DNA of 64,000 nt from Parelaphostrongylus tenuis (GCA_019055375.1 JAHQIW010001317.1:1-64000), one strand, 5' to 3'. Counted from the first letter of the stretch, positions 21,478 to 32,970 are shown. The notes: a model not told the origin generated them from the letters alone. A program made the numbers and translations.

Positions 21478-23158
21478 GCGAAGACGTCTGTTCCTTTGGT
21501 CAATCGCCAGATGCATCGGCGGACTCCTTGGGGCGGCCTCCGTCACATGTGGATAATCTCTCATTGTCATTAGCTTCTAGCAAAGATTCCGTGGATTGTG
21601 GGCGCACTCTGTCTTCTATCGTAAATTTATCACGATTTTTTGGAAGAGTAACATTTTTGTGGATTCAAGATTTTGAAGATTTGGGTTTCGATGGGGTTTA
21701 ACATTTAAGACCATCAAATTATAAGCTTTATAATGATTTTTTTTCGTCAATAAGCAAAGCGCCTGAGGCACAGTGACTAGAGAATAATTATGCAGCACAG
21801 ACGTTTTCAACCAATCGATGGTCAGTGGTTCAATTTCGCACCCTTGACTCACCAAATCTTCCAACTCCGGAGACGGTTAATTCTTACTGGACTTGTCTGG
21901 GAGGCTAGCAAAACTTACTTGATACATCGGTAGGCTATAGCGAGCCATTGTAAAAGCTGGATATGCATTCGATCATCCCAAACGATGCGTGATAAAGTCG
22001 GAATGGCACATCCCTCAGAGATTGGTCAACTCCGAAAACTTTATCTCATAGTTTTATCTTTTTTTTATATGGAAAACCGTCTCCCACAATCAATCTAATG
22101 AATGGGTGGGCGAGTCAGATGAACCTCTGCTAAGGAAAGGCCAGCGGTATTACTGATATTTTGTCATGATGTAACCAGTGAATGACTTGATGGAGGCAGT
22201 TAGCAGAACGGTTTCCCGCAAAGCCTTTCCTAGATGTTCCTTCAGCGTCAAGTCATTAAGAAACATGAGTCCAGCCGAAGTACGAGGGTCTTGGTAGTCT
22301 CTATGAACTCATAGTTTTACTGCTACCCAATAATGGTATGATATTGTGAATATACACCTAAGAGAACCAAGTGGTAATCAAAAAATCGACCCCGCGGGGA
22401 AGTTGAATCGGCGTTGCTTGTCGGACCAAACCCATTACATGTTGGCTGCTGACAACTTCGATAGTTCATAACGAAGAGCGAGTAGTTAGCAGCAAAGCGA
22501 TGGCTTTAAATAGTGTAATGGTAGCATGAGCTCCCGGTAAGGGTAAAATGCCCTCCGACTCTCGCTTGGGGTCGAGTTCTTTCTGCATACCATTCAATAT
22601 TCTCAGGTTCTGGTTGTGTTTATTAGCTATATCATCGAAAGTTATCTAAAAATGGACGATTTCCTTTGGGTGAAGATAGCGCAGGAGGAAATGAAGGGCT
22701 TGGTACATGCAGAAGAAAGAAGGCTGCCAGTCTTGACGAGATTTTGATGAAAAAAGCAGTTTGAGAGATTTGTGGATACTTGTAGAGATGAGGACGACTT
22801 CTTGAATATGGATCGGAGGCTCTTCAATCGTAGATCGGAGTTGTTTTTTTGCGAACCTCTTATAGTCACGAAAGAAGTAATCCAAATGGTGGAGACTGGA
22901 GAACCGCCAAAGAGAAGTTAGTCTCAGCCAATGCGTGCAGTTATTACTGGCAAGGTGGGTCACATCGCAGTGTTTTTTTTTGCTTAGTATTAAGGGATAT
23001 AACAATAAAGCTATCGGCGCTGATGAATCCCTGAGAGATGTCACACATTCGACTTTGTGTAGTCGATGCTGCTATCTTGTCTTACAGGTCTGGCACCATT
23101 TGCCTACCCGGAAGTGATGGCAGGCTTGATGAGCTTCAGAGTAGGCTTAAAACATTGA
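21478..23158 (+). CDS. unidentified gene, four phase-consistent C-terminal exons
   Basis: Exons 21478-21620, 22607-22702, 22760-22916 and 23088-23158 join in phase (0, 0, 1) to a TGA at 23156-23158. Acceptors are CTCATAAG, TATTCTCAG, AAAAGCAG and GTCTTACAG; donors are GTAAAT, GTACAT and GTTAGT. The first exon is a Ser-rich, probably disordered segment (S-H-V-D-N-L-S-L-S-L-A-S-S-K). The second starts hydrophobic (V-L-V-V-F-I-S-Y-I-I) and continues M-D-D-F-L-W-V-K-I. The third is charged (R-D-E-D-D-F-L-N-M-D-R-R). The end reads P-F-A-Y-P-E-V-M-A-G-L-M-S-F. Composition and phasing argue for a conserved host protein, but I do not recognise the family. It may be one gene with the exons at 17.0-18.4 kb. 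Confidence 0.65.
21760..22060 (+). repeat. SINE, family 1, in an intron
   Basis: Blocks CTTGTCTGGGAGGCTAGC, TTGATACATCGGTAGGCTA, GATATGCATTCGATCA and CACATCCCTCAGAGATTGG follow in the family order. Confidence 0.65.
22385..22600. repeat. paired tRNA-like arms, probable fold-back element
   Basis: A - oriented tRNA-like block (CCCCGCGGGGAAGTTGAATC) at about 22388-22460 faces a + oriented one at about 22515-22585 (GTGTAATGGTAGCATGAGC with GGTCGAGTTC). It ends a few bases before the splice acceptor of the exon at 22607. Confidence 0.4.
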
Positions 23159-23226
23159 TTACGTGTATTTCGCATAACGCCTCCAACCAACGCGCCACAC
23201 GCACTCTTCCCTCAGTATTACTTTTG

Positions 23227-23599
23227 TCACTCTTTGGTCACACAAATGTCGCTTCCTTGTGAACTTTCATAATTTGAACTGAGTCTAGTAGAATTCACAA
23301 ATCTTTGCTGAAAAAACGAGATTTTTTCTGTTCTCACCAAATGAAATGTCGACATCGTGATGTCCTGAGAGTATGTTTTCTTTCTCCTTCGTATCTCATC
23401 CAGACTCATATTCGAAGGAGTGCAAATGAGATTGTGTCCACATAGGACGATTTTGTTCACAGTTGCATCGTTGAAGTTTCCGGTTGCGGTCCTTGTATGC
23501 AATAAGGTTCAAATAGATATTCAGAGGAAATAGTGCAAAATTTTGAATTTGTAACTGCTTTAGTAAATACTTATATTATCAACAATTATGGGCAGCTAG
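23227..23599. other. no supported gene
   Basis: A - strand open frame at 23227-23502 (91 codons) has plausible composition (D-E-I-R-R-R-K-K-T-Y), but no splice sites or family match support it. It overlaps the likely 3' UTR region of the gene ending at 23158. Confidence 0.4.
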
Positions 23600-23880
23600 A
23601 GGAGCGCATGTGATGCAGTGATTAGAGGTGCTCTGCGTCGCACACAAGGCCTGTGGGTCGATCTCGCGCTGATGGCTCATCAAGCGTCTATCTCTCTAGT
23701 GTTGATAAATAGGTACTAAGCTTCTCTGGGAGGATTAGCACCACCACCTCGTTACATAGGCAGGCTACCGTGAGTCCTCGTAAATTTCACATATGCATTA
23801 AGTCACCGCGAACAAAGCTAGAAATTGAAAACGAGTGTAGGCGCATCCCTCAGGGCTTCATCAAAGCGGAGAGCATTATT
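23600..23880 (+). repeat. SINE, family 1
   Basis: GATGCAGTGATTAGAGGTGC head, GGGTCGATCTCGCGCT, CATAGGCAGGCTACCGTGAG and GCGCATCCCTCAGGG blocks are all present in order. Confidence 0.7.
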
Positions 23881-24579
23881 TTCGTATCTTTATGGTCAGT
23901 TTGCACAATAAACGTGTTCAAAGTGCAGCTGATTCAAAAGAATTATCGTTGGAACTCTCGTTGATACAATTTCTTTATCGCTTGGAGTTACGAGGAAATT
24001 CATGACTGTCTACCAGGATTTGTTCAAATAGGATATTCAATTTCTTTGTACTTTTTTTTCATCGCGATCTATTTAATACCTTGAGGTTCCAGACATTTTT
24101 CGCTTTTTCCTGCAACTTTTAGCAGTCATTTGATGCCATAATCTCTTGGATTTTAGAAATGTGCTTGATTTTCCTGTAAAGCGCTTCAGACTGCATAGTG
24201 GCAAAGAAAACGAGGTTATGTTTCAATTTCGGAGCGCATTATCGCTCATCTCTCGACTCGCGCTGAGCGCAGCGATCTTGAAGCTGCCTCGAAAGGGCGC
24301 GGCATTCGTTATTTGAGTGGGAATATTTTCCCCGTTTTGTAGAAATTATCTAGCTTTTCGGATCAAACATGTAGAAGGCACTTCGATCTATATATGAATA
24401 TTGGTGTTTTGTTTTTATTTTATATCTGCAAATCAGTCCGCTATAAAGTATAAGCAACGGGCTAAGTAATTTAGTGCAAAATGTAATCTTGCTTTCGCGC
24501 TTGCGGCGCTTTATGAGGTCCTTTTCAAAACCAAACTTCTCTAAAATGAAGAAAATTTATGTTAACGAATGAATTTTGA

Positions 24580-25030
24580 AATATTGTTGCTGCTGTAGAA
24601 AAACCATTAACAAGCCTTCGCTAGGAAAAAAATTCGCGTTAAGTGTGAAACTCAGTGGTCTGGTAAGGGCTCTTGTACAGCCCGATACACGTGTTTCGTC
24701 CTTACAGACTCGTCAGCCGGGCAGAACCCGTCGTTTGTCGATCTTTTTATATTCAGTTCTCTCGGGAGTCTTACACTCCTTATAGAGAGTCATCGACGAT
24801 GTACGCTTTACACTCTATGTCGAGTGAAACCTTCACCTAACCCAGGGTGTTGTGCACTCGATTGCTCATTGGCTGGTACTTTTATCATAATTATACCTTT
24901 ATTTCGAGTGCTTTGTTTAGCCATGCTCAAATTTCAATGTATCCTTTCATTATGAATTCATCATTAATGTAAGGATATGTTGAAATTTGAGCGTGGTCTA
25001 AACAAACCACTCGAAATAAAGGTGTGAAAC
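24580..25030 (-). mobile_element. Penelope-like or retrozyme-like terminal repeat with hammerhead
   Basis: Non-coding repeat unit shared with 57999-58470. It contains the hammerhead at 24667-24729, then about 160 bases later the start of the next unit (ATAATTATACCTTTATTTCG). Here that start forms one arm of a 50-bp inverted repeat (24896-25022) around an AATTC-centred loop. Known Penelope-like elements carry hammerheads in their terminal repeats, so a PLE origin is the best guess. The only Penelope ORF in the window is elsewhere. Confidence 0.5.
24667..24729 (-). ncRNA. hammerhead ribozyme, type I, intact core
   Basis: Read on -, the outer stem I is GGGUUCU/AGAGCCC, with an internal loop G / CUGUACA and an inner stem I CCCGG/UCGGG. 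The core CUGACGA is revcomp of 24710-24716. Stem II is GUCU-GUAA-GGAC, then GAAA. Minimal stem III is C-ACGU-G, whose CACGUG is palindromic, and the cleavage triplet is GUA ending at 24686. All core nucleotides of the hammerhead consensus are present. Both stem I helices pair fully if G-U is allowed. This is the best copy in the window. Confidence 0.8.
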
Positions 25031-25504
25031 ACAGTCTTATTTTGGTGCTACAGTACATTAGGAAGGCTTTTCCAAAAAAATACATTGCCTAATCGGCGTC
25101 TCTCAAACTAATGGACGATTTAAAAATTTAGGGAAAAAGCAAAGAAGGCCTTGTACCTGAAAAGGATTGAAAAATAGATCTCGTTAACAGAATCGCTCCA
25201 AATTTTTTCTCCAACTTGTTTTCTTGACAGAGTACAGCATTGCCATTGGGAAACTCTTTCGCTTTGTACTTCAAAATCAGATTCGTACTTCAGTCCACAT
25301 TAGGATATGAACTGGCTTGTCGAATTATGTCATTCCAACGCTGCAGATTTCCGTCGCGTTAAAATCTTCAATAGAGGTAGCCGATGTCATGGAGATTGTT
25401 TTCTTATCATATGAAGGTCCTAAGATGAAAACGAACTATATGAAGCAGATTTCCCGAAACTTAAAAGACAGTTCTTAAGCAAAGCAAGTTGTTGATGCCT
25501 TTAG

Positions 25505-25765
25505 CCAGCTTTCACAGCACAGCTGAAAAGTAGCTTTTGCTCTTGGACTCGTATAATTAACGAAGCGTTTTCAAATTACCAAGACATCACCATTTTTACG
25601 AGAACTGGAACTGGAGCAGTGACGATGCTTGCAGGTTTAGTGTACCACGAAGTGGAAAAGAAACAAAAAAAGCATGAAAAGAAAAAAAGCTCTAAACCAT
25701 TGGTCTGTGGTTATCTATTTAGGAAATGGAATCTCACTGGTACATCTTTTCGTTTCAATCAGCTG
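25505..25765 (+). CDS. two exon candidates of an unidentified gene
   Basis: Exon 25505-25634 follows GCCTTTAG and is open for 43 codons (W-T-R-I-I-N-E-A-F-S-N-Y-Q-D-I, then T-R-T-G-T-G-A-V-T-M-L-A). It ends on a GTTTAG donor with one base over. Exon 25723-25765 after CTATTTAG continues in phase (N-G-I-S-L-V-H-L-F-V-S-I-S) to GTGAAC. Reading straight through the 88-base putative intron is also open but gives a Lys-rich stretch. These exons may be upstream parts of the gene ending at 31014. No family recognised. Confidence 0.4.
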
Positions 25766-26099
25766 GTGAACCATTGAAGGGTATTCTTCAGGATGTTGAC
25801 GATGAAATCGTATGCCAGTGTTCCAACATAGTTAGGCTTTAGTTTGCAAATTCGCGAAAACTATGAGAGTCGTAGACAATTCGTTGAAAAATCAAATTCA
25901 TGCACCATATGAGATATTTGGTTCTTTCGGTTGTTGACTGTAACTTCATATCCAGTCGTTATGTTTAGTGATGTCTTATCTAATGAAATAGGTGAATAAA
26001 TAAATGCTGAACCAGACAACGTAGATCAGAGAATAATCTTCCAAATGTTAACGCTAGTGTGCTTCAATGGTGGCCGCTGTAACTCAGAGTAGTGGCACA

Positions 26100-26400
26100 T
26101 ATTCCTGGGCTAAGGCGCGTGTGGCGCAGTGGTTATAAAGATGTTCTGCGACGTACTTATGGTTGATCGATCGCGCGCTCAAGGTCTACGGAGCATTCCA
26201 TCCTTCTGGGGTCGGCGAATTGGTATCATACTGATGGAAAGATAACAACACTAACTTGACTATCGATAGGCCACCGCAAGTGATTTTAAAGATCAGATAT
26301 GCATTAGCTACCTCAGCGATTCTTGATGAAGTCGAATGCATGACGTATTCCCCTTATATTTAAAGATTGTTCAACACAGAAAGGTTTCTCCTCTATCCTT
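26100..26400 (+). repeat. SINE, family 1
   Basis: GTGTGGCGCAGTGGTTATAA head, GGGGTCGGCGAATTGGTAT, CGATAGGCCACCGCAAGTG and CAGATATGCATTAG blocks in order. Confidence 0.7.
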
Positions 26401-26699
26401 TACTCATAGAGAAATAGAAAAATACCCTGTCTGAAAATCTGTCAGCTGAACTTCTCCGCTGATCTTGTTCTACGAGTTTGAAAAAATGCATCTATCGAAA
26501 AACCAGCATCGTTAATCATTTAAAAGCACTCATGTGTTTGAATGGTACAGAAGGTTATACGCTATCCGCAACCCACGAGAATTAGGAATAGTCACATCTG
26601 GCGGATGACCTAAGCTAGTCGTAGAACACTAGACATCGAACAAAGTTCAGTCCTTTTTTGTTTAGTTGATTTTGTTATAGTATACGTCAATGTTGAGTG

Positions 26700-27075
26700 G
26701 CATTGCCAACTTTGCATCACGCGAAAATCGATCCCGCACTTCACCGTTTCCGAAAACGCGTGCTAACCAATTGTAACAGCGACGCTTCTGTTCTGTTATT
26801 TATTGCTCCGTGATACAGTTGTATCGACTGTCAGCAATTACACGTCAATGCTTCAGATGGCAACCATATATCGACATTGAATCAACTGCGTTGAAATTTT
26901 GGTTATATGGACTCAATAATAAAATCTTTATTCAACCGCTCTTTCAAAGATGGCAAGATTGATTGGTAGTACAACTGATTAGCTCGCTTCCCCGGATTAT
27001 GTGCAATGCGGGTTCGATTGCCAACTGGCGTTCAAAGTCCTGCATATCATTCGGCAATATTGGAGGTGTAATTAT
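26700..27075. repeat. fold-back element with tRNA-like arms
   Basis: The left arm read on - has CAATTGGTTAGCACGCG and GGGATCGATTTTC. The right arm read on + has CAACTGATTAGCTCGC and GCGGGTTCGATTGCCAAC. The arms are inverted around about 150 bp. Each looks like a degraded tRNA (A box then B box). Confidence 0.5.
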
Positions 27076-27206
27076 GAAATCAAGGCACCACTAAAACAGC
27101 GATTGAATAAAGAATTCCTACTAAGCCTATCTTGTATGATCAAGCAGAATTCTTTTTATTTCATCGCTTTTGGCGGTAGTATGAAGCTATAGATACATTC
27201 AATAAT

Positions 27207-27491
27207 GTTGAGTGATGTGCAAGACTTCGACGTCAGGCGAGACTTGAACCTCATTTCACCCCTTCCTGGGTGCTTCCTTAGCCGATTGTACTACCTAGTC
27301 CTGTTTTGCCACCACTCTTTCTACGCTGTGACGTACCAGTCTGTCAGCAACCAATCGATGTGTTGTAGCCTAAAAGGATGGTGATAAAACAGGCGTCGGT
27401 AATGCAATTGGTGATATGCAAGCGCCCTCGAAAAGGTGAAATTCTGGTTCGAGTTCCGCCAAACGTCGAAGTTTTGCACATCACTCATTAC
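27207..27491. repeat. fold-back element with tRNA-like arms
   Basis: Ends are inverted copies: GAGTGATGTGCAAGACTTCG at the left, and CGAAGTTTTGCACATCACTC at the right. Inside each end is a tRNA-like block: GAGACTTGAACCTC on the left (-) and TTCTGGTTCGAGTTCC on the right (+). Confidence 0.55.
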
Positions 27492-27771
27492 AATTGGGTA
27501 ACCTTATCATGGTTTGAATCTATTGAATTACTTACAAAAAAAGCGGATTTTCTGGAATTGAGCAAGTATTCTCTACTTTTGATCGTTGCACTATAGCCAC
27601 CACTTCAAAGATAATTGCTTTTTTGTGAAAAAAAATATATACTGGAGGAGGGTCTATAACTTTTGTGATTGTATTCTTGCCTCTTCTGATGTGTATTGTG
27701 TTCGGAATACAACGGAGGTCAGTGGAGTACTTTAGGAATCTTTTGAGTCATATTTGCTCTTATTTATTCAG

Positions 27772-30700
27772 GCTATAGTGGTGCATGTATCTGAATCTGC
27801 GGATGTTTAGGACCTACGCGTTTATTATTACTTATCATCTCGAGTGAGCTGAGAGGCAGTGTTTTGACAATCTTCCCGATTTCTCTGTGGAATTTTCATT
27901 ACTTACTTTTTTACCACTGAGAGGACATAGTGTATTGCCAAATGTAGTTTGAGAAATTTGTAGATAAGATGATCTCATCCCCGCTTTCTTTACATTCTTA
28001 TCTGCGCACATTCAACCTATTAGCGACGATGTGTACCTGTGGTGGTACGTGATGTTCAAAGGCCTTTTTTCCTAGGCAGAGCTTTTCCATTAGAGCTCTA
28101 GAACAATGCAAAAGCTTAATTTCTGGCGATCTCGAAAGTGTGCTTGGTTTCTAAAGAGCCCTACTTAGCGCCTGATAACTGAGGAAATAGATTCCCGTTT
28201 TACCCTCGGTTTTCTTTTGCTCGGCTGGGATCTTTCGATAGCGTTTCGATAGAATTTTGTAGTAATTCCATAATTTAACATTTCAGCGATGCTGGAGTTG
28301 GATCGGTTTTTGTAAGACCTCCATATAGCGCTGTAAGAACGAAAGGATGACCATGCTTTACTCCCGTCGCTTAAACTTCGTAACGGGTTTATTACTACTC
28401 AAAAATAAAGTTTATATTTTGAAGGCTCTAAAAATGGAGATATCTCAGAAGCTAATTGGTTGCTCGACAAAACACTGCTGGCTACTTTCTGCTTTTTTCA
28501 CTCTATGGTCTATTTACCATCCACCGTTCGACATTTCTACTCACTACAGAACCAGATCATTCTGTTAAAGTGCTTTAGTGAATTCTGAAGATGAGATAAA
28601 CAGTCAAGAGTTGATGTTTTGATGCTCTGCCCATCAAATGTATTTCGGAAATAATCTTTGGAGCACATCGTCTGTGAGACTCGAGATTATTCATAGGGCT
28701 ATGGTGTCGTCCTACGGGCTTTCTAAATACTAGAGCGCTTCCATGGCCATCAGATCGACGACAGTTTCGTCGACGCACAACATCCTCATCTCAATCAAGT
28801 AAGTTCATCATCTACTGCACTACTGTAACGAGTACTAATTTCCTTGTTCAGAGTCGCCGAATTCTCTGCATGATCTCAATTGAAACATCCAACTTGCAAT
28901 GGTTAGTAACATTAGACTGTTCTTGATTTGTCAATATGCCGTTGACATCATCTGTACAGCGGTATGTGCAACGTTACACTAACTATGTATCACGTGTTAA
29001 AAGCCCTGATGCTCTCTTATGAGACACCGGAACCATTGGTACTGCGACAGATTTCCGGAAAATATATCTGAGTAGTGTTTGACTTTTCTTCACTGTCTTT
29101 TCTTTTCTCGTGGAAGCGTGAGATGTGAGATACAATGATTGGGATCTAACGTGCGAGCGAAACTCATCAAAGTTAATTCCAATAGTTCAGGCTCATTTGC
29201 CGAATACATGTGCAGATCTTTTGGTATATGGTTGTGCAGAAGAATTGATCCTGGGCACTTCGTTTTGCATATTATTCTCTCTCATCTTGTTTTTATAAGA
29301 ATAGATTTGAAGATGGTGTTTAAAAAAGGGTTAATTGGTTGTTTTGGGTAGGCTGTGATTCAGTAGACTTTTGATATTGATATGAGAATTGTTTGTGAAT
29401 TCTGAGCAGTTTTGCAGCAATTTCGAAACTTCAAAACATAACCATTAATGTGGAACGTTTAAGGTTCAAAAAAATTTGCTGAATACGAGCTTTCGTCACT
29501 TGCGGCCAATACACACACATTTGGTGATATAAAACTGACTTTGGATAAACGACAAGAGGTAACTGTGGAAGATAAACAGTCTGGTCACGATACATATAGC
29601 AGATTGGAACAAAACTTATACTAATGGGTTCTTTTTAGTTAAGTGGACGAACAATAAATTAGGAAAATCTTAGCAAGAAAACTTGTATAAATTTGAGGGC
29701 GGGTTAATCGATGCTCTCATAGGCAAAACGGAGTGTACAAAGGCTCAATAATCACTTTTGCACAAATATTCAGATTTCAGATAGTGGTTCACATAATATT
29801 CATAAACCATCACATTATCTGGTAATTTCTACTTGGTTTAGTTCAAATTTCCTTTCACAATACGAGTGGACGTCAACATAGGCCACTTGAAGGTAACAGT
29901 CGAGGGTGGACCAACTCAACACTGCATCCATTATCATTGGAGAGACTGGCCAGACTGTGGAGTAGATAGCAGAGCAGAGTATATAATTTTCGACTTTGTT
30001 ATTACTGACTTTTATTAGCCGGCTGATCAAAATTAGTGAGAAATATTATCAGTGAAAAGATTCAAGTTAGACAAGTATCAGTTTACACTTTTTGGTGGTC
30101 AAGTTTCCGCCTTGGTAGACCTTGGTACAGAGATGAAATTGTTCGTTTGGCCTTGATGACCTGCCGGAGAGATCATTTGATTACGTAACATTGGTACACA
30201 TGAACTAAATCTATGCAGTGTGATAAGACATCAATCTTTACCATCTTTGCACATTGTGTTTGGTTAGCTATCTTGCACACGACAACTAGAATCTTCATGG
30301 AGAACGACATTCTGTACATTGTCAAATCATTGTAAGTAGATGTTGAACATGTAAGAATTTTCAAACAGATCTCGAACACATGTCACGTAGTGTTTAGGAA
30401 TAAAGAAATTCAAAGAGTGTAAAAGCAAAGAATGAGGAAAAGAGAAGAAGTAAAAGAATAAGAGTTTTAAAAAATGGAAAAGTTAGTAAATGAATTCGAG
30501 ACCGAAGCGTAATTATGCCTGATTTTGACAGATAAAGTAATTACACACTCAATTGCCTATGTACTGCATATCCGTGAAACGGATAAAGCATTTTTTATTC
30601 CTCTGTGAGCAACACGGAAAATTTAAACTTGCAGGAAACGTTTTGTCTCAGATACACATTAAAACAAATACATCAAAAGTGGAAAATGCATAATAGTTCC

Positions 30701-31014
30701 CAAAGTAAAATCTCTACTTCTATTTATATCCTTACCTTCATAATCTCGATTGCAAGAATAGCGTAGAAAAGGTTAAACACTCTCACAAACAAAACAAATT
30801 CTTCATTTCTACACTCTCGCGCATTTTTGTATCACAATTCAATCAGTTCTTTTGCAGATTGCTCGTCCTTGTCTACCTACTGCACCGCAGAGTGCAAGCT
30901 CCTTCTGCACTGAACAAAGAACAACAGGACTCTCGCCTTGACCTCAGAACTCCAAGTTTCTATAATACCAACACCACCCGTTATCCTTCTACCGGCTCAA
31001 ATATTTATTCTTGA
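27772..31014 (+). CDS. unidentified membrane-anchored protein, C-terminal exons
   Basis: Exons 27772-27804, 28736-28798, 28852-28901, 28960-29038, 29191-29288 and 30858-31014 fit. Acceptors include TTATTCAG, CTTGTTCAG, CTGTACAG, AGTTCAG and TTTTGCAG. Phases agree from 28736 on (0, 2, 0, 2). The last join, across a 1.57-kb intron with a GTTTTT donor, reconstitutes one hydrophobic helix of about 20 residues (C-I-L-F-S-L-I-L then L-V-L-V-Y-L-L) followed by H-R-R. That is a textbook stop-transfer sequence. About 45 cytoplasmic residues follow, rich in Asn, Thr and Ser, to TGA. The N-terminal side has several Cys (C-N-V-T, C-A-D-L-L-V-Y-G-C) and looks extracellular. Family unknown. The first exon listed is the least certain. 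Confidence 0.6.
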
Positions 31015-31249
31015 ATTTTTTTTTACTTTTTACTGCATGCAGTGAAATTGAGTTACTGAGTTCTTTACTCATTCAATCCTTTCGAAACAAACTAATCACA
31101 GCGTTCCTGATCATCGTACTGAAATCAGTACCAATGTAATAATCAATAATTACCTTCAATGCGGTACACTAACTGCTTGACATCGTTTTTCTAAGGTTTC
31201 TTTCAGGAATGTGGGAAAGAAAATAGAAAAACTAGAAGAGCTTTCAGCA

Positions 31250-31400
31250 AATGATTTATTTCGAAGAATGTTTAAAGCCTTAACCGACGTTGGTACGCCA
31301 GGGCTATAGACGCGTATTTCGGTGGTCTCGCTCCCCTCGCCAGTAGCCCACGCCTCACATTAAACCCTGCATTTTGCAATGATTGAACTAATTTGATGGG
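31250..31400. repeat. half of a palindromic element
   Basis: GAATGTTTAAAGCCTTAACC, GGGCTATAGACGCGTATTTC and GGTGGTCTCGCTCCC match one arm of the element at 47350-47680. Confidence 0.5.
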
Positions 31401-31558
31401 TCACGTGTGTTTACAAGCCAGAACACCGTCCCAAAGAACACTACCAATCAACACAAATTGCTCTCCTGTCTTACACAAATATTGTTCTTTCTAGTAACGG
31501 CCAGACCTATTTCAAAATGCCTTATAATTATTGTTGAGCCATGCATGTGATCTGTTAT

Positions 31559-31900
31559 GAGCACTTATGCAGTGCAATACACGTGTTTCGCCCTTGCAGC
31601 GTCATCAGTTGCAGAGTGCCTTCCGCCTAAATCAATCATTCACGGGGGAAATCTAATTCCCTTACATAGAAGATGTATATATAGAGAGAGGTTTCAAAAG
31701 AGTGGATTTCCTCTAAGAGGGATTGGCTAAATGGATAGTCACTGGTACATCTGGCGAGGTTTCATGGACAAGGCACGTATACCTCACTGTTTGAGTGCCC
31801 ATAACAACCACATGCATAGTTCAAAAATAAATATTAGACATATTGAAAATTGAGCGTGGTCCTGAGAAAGCCGTCAAAACGAACGATATAAACCAAACCA
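31559..31900 (-). mobile_element. Penelope-like terminal repeat relic with hammerhead-like motif
   Basis: A hammerhead-like motif is followed about 240 bases on by TTGAGCGTGGTCCTGAG, the same order of blocks as at 24.7-25.0 kb, in a diverged version. No ORF. Confidence 0.4.
31561..31619 (-). ncRNA. hammerhead ribozyme-like motif, diverged copy
   Basis: Read on -, outer stem I is GCACU/AGUGC, internal loop C / CUGCAUA and inner stem I UGCAA/UUGCA, all fully paired. The core CUGAUGA (revcomp of 31602-31608) and GAAA are present, with C-ACGU-G stem III and a GUA triplet. Stem I bases differ at most positions from the copy at 24667, yet pairing is kept. Stem II (CGCU-GCAA-GGGC) has mismatches at its base, so this copy is probably weak or dead. 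Confidence 0.65.
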
Positions 31901-32679
31901 CTGCTTGCTCAAGTTTTCGCTCACGAACTTGTTCGTCCTTTGTAGCTCTGATGTTTCCTAAAAACATCACTTTCAGCCTTGATTCCTACTCCAAAACATG
32001 AATTATTTCTCACGTATATGACAGTCAGTGACTATAAAGTTCTGGAAGATATGAAGGTCGAACCACAAAGCAAGTACACCATTAGAATCGGCATTTATCA
32101 AGCTACGGAAGGACTATATAAACATGAACAAAAAAAAAACAAATGTTAAATAACTGTTGGATATGTGTTCGTTTTTAGGAAGGTGTGGTTTCTCTTGTTG
32201 AAAAACAGTTTATTTCTTCAACAAATGGCATTCTTTCAATCAAAAAAGCGTATGGAAATCTTCACAGGATTTTGTTAGTGATATTTCATCATTGGATAGT
32301 GCTAATATTTTCTTGGAAACCTAACATACCAAGTAATAACCCTCGAATTCCTACTCCTTATGAGTACGCCGTATAAAACTCTGCTGGGCGAAAAGTACCA
32401 TGAGTTAATATGACCCATATGGTTCCCAAACGGCTAAGATGTCTAGTATATATTGATCACGACTTGACAGGGAGTGAAAAAAAGCAAAATACGGAACTAT
32501 TTCTGAACATACAGCTGAAGTCGCAGCACATATTAACATAGAAGCGCATTCAGTATATGATACAAATCTTCAAGGTCTACTGTGTTCGAATATGGGCAGA
32601 TAGTTGAGTCATATCGGAAAGCTACAGGAAATAGACAGACAACACGAGTAACGTCCTGTGAAGGCCATACAGATTGCTA

Positions 32680-32790
32680 AAAACCGAAGTGGTAGTAAAC
32701 TCCGTCGAGCGAGATGCGAACCCGCATTTCATCCTTTCCGGGGCGTGTGCTTACCATTAGATAAAGGCGCTTCTGTTTTGCCACCGCTCA
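32680..32790 (-). repeat. tRNA-like arm (left arm of a fold-back)
   Basis: On - there is an A-box-like GCCTTTATCTAATGGTAAGC and a B-box-like GCGGGTTCGCATCTCGC. Its probable partner arm is at 33390-33485 on +, with the (TA)n run and other sequence between. Confidence 0.4.
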
Positions 32791-32885
32791 CACATTGCAT
32801 CGAACTGTTAACGAAGAACCTCTATTGTCTGACCTGGCAAGTCGATATTGGTTTCGGCCTTACGTGCATGTATACATATTCACAT

Positions 32886-32892
32886 TCATATG

Positions 32893-32966
<74 letters not shown>
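32886..32966. repeat. (TA)n microsatellite
   Basis: About 80 bases of uninterrupted alternating A and T. The apparent peptide of alternating Ile and Tyr across it is not a gene. Confidence 0.95.
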
Positions 32967-32970
<4 letters not shown>

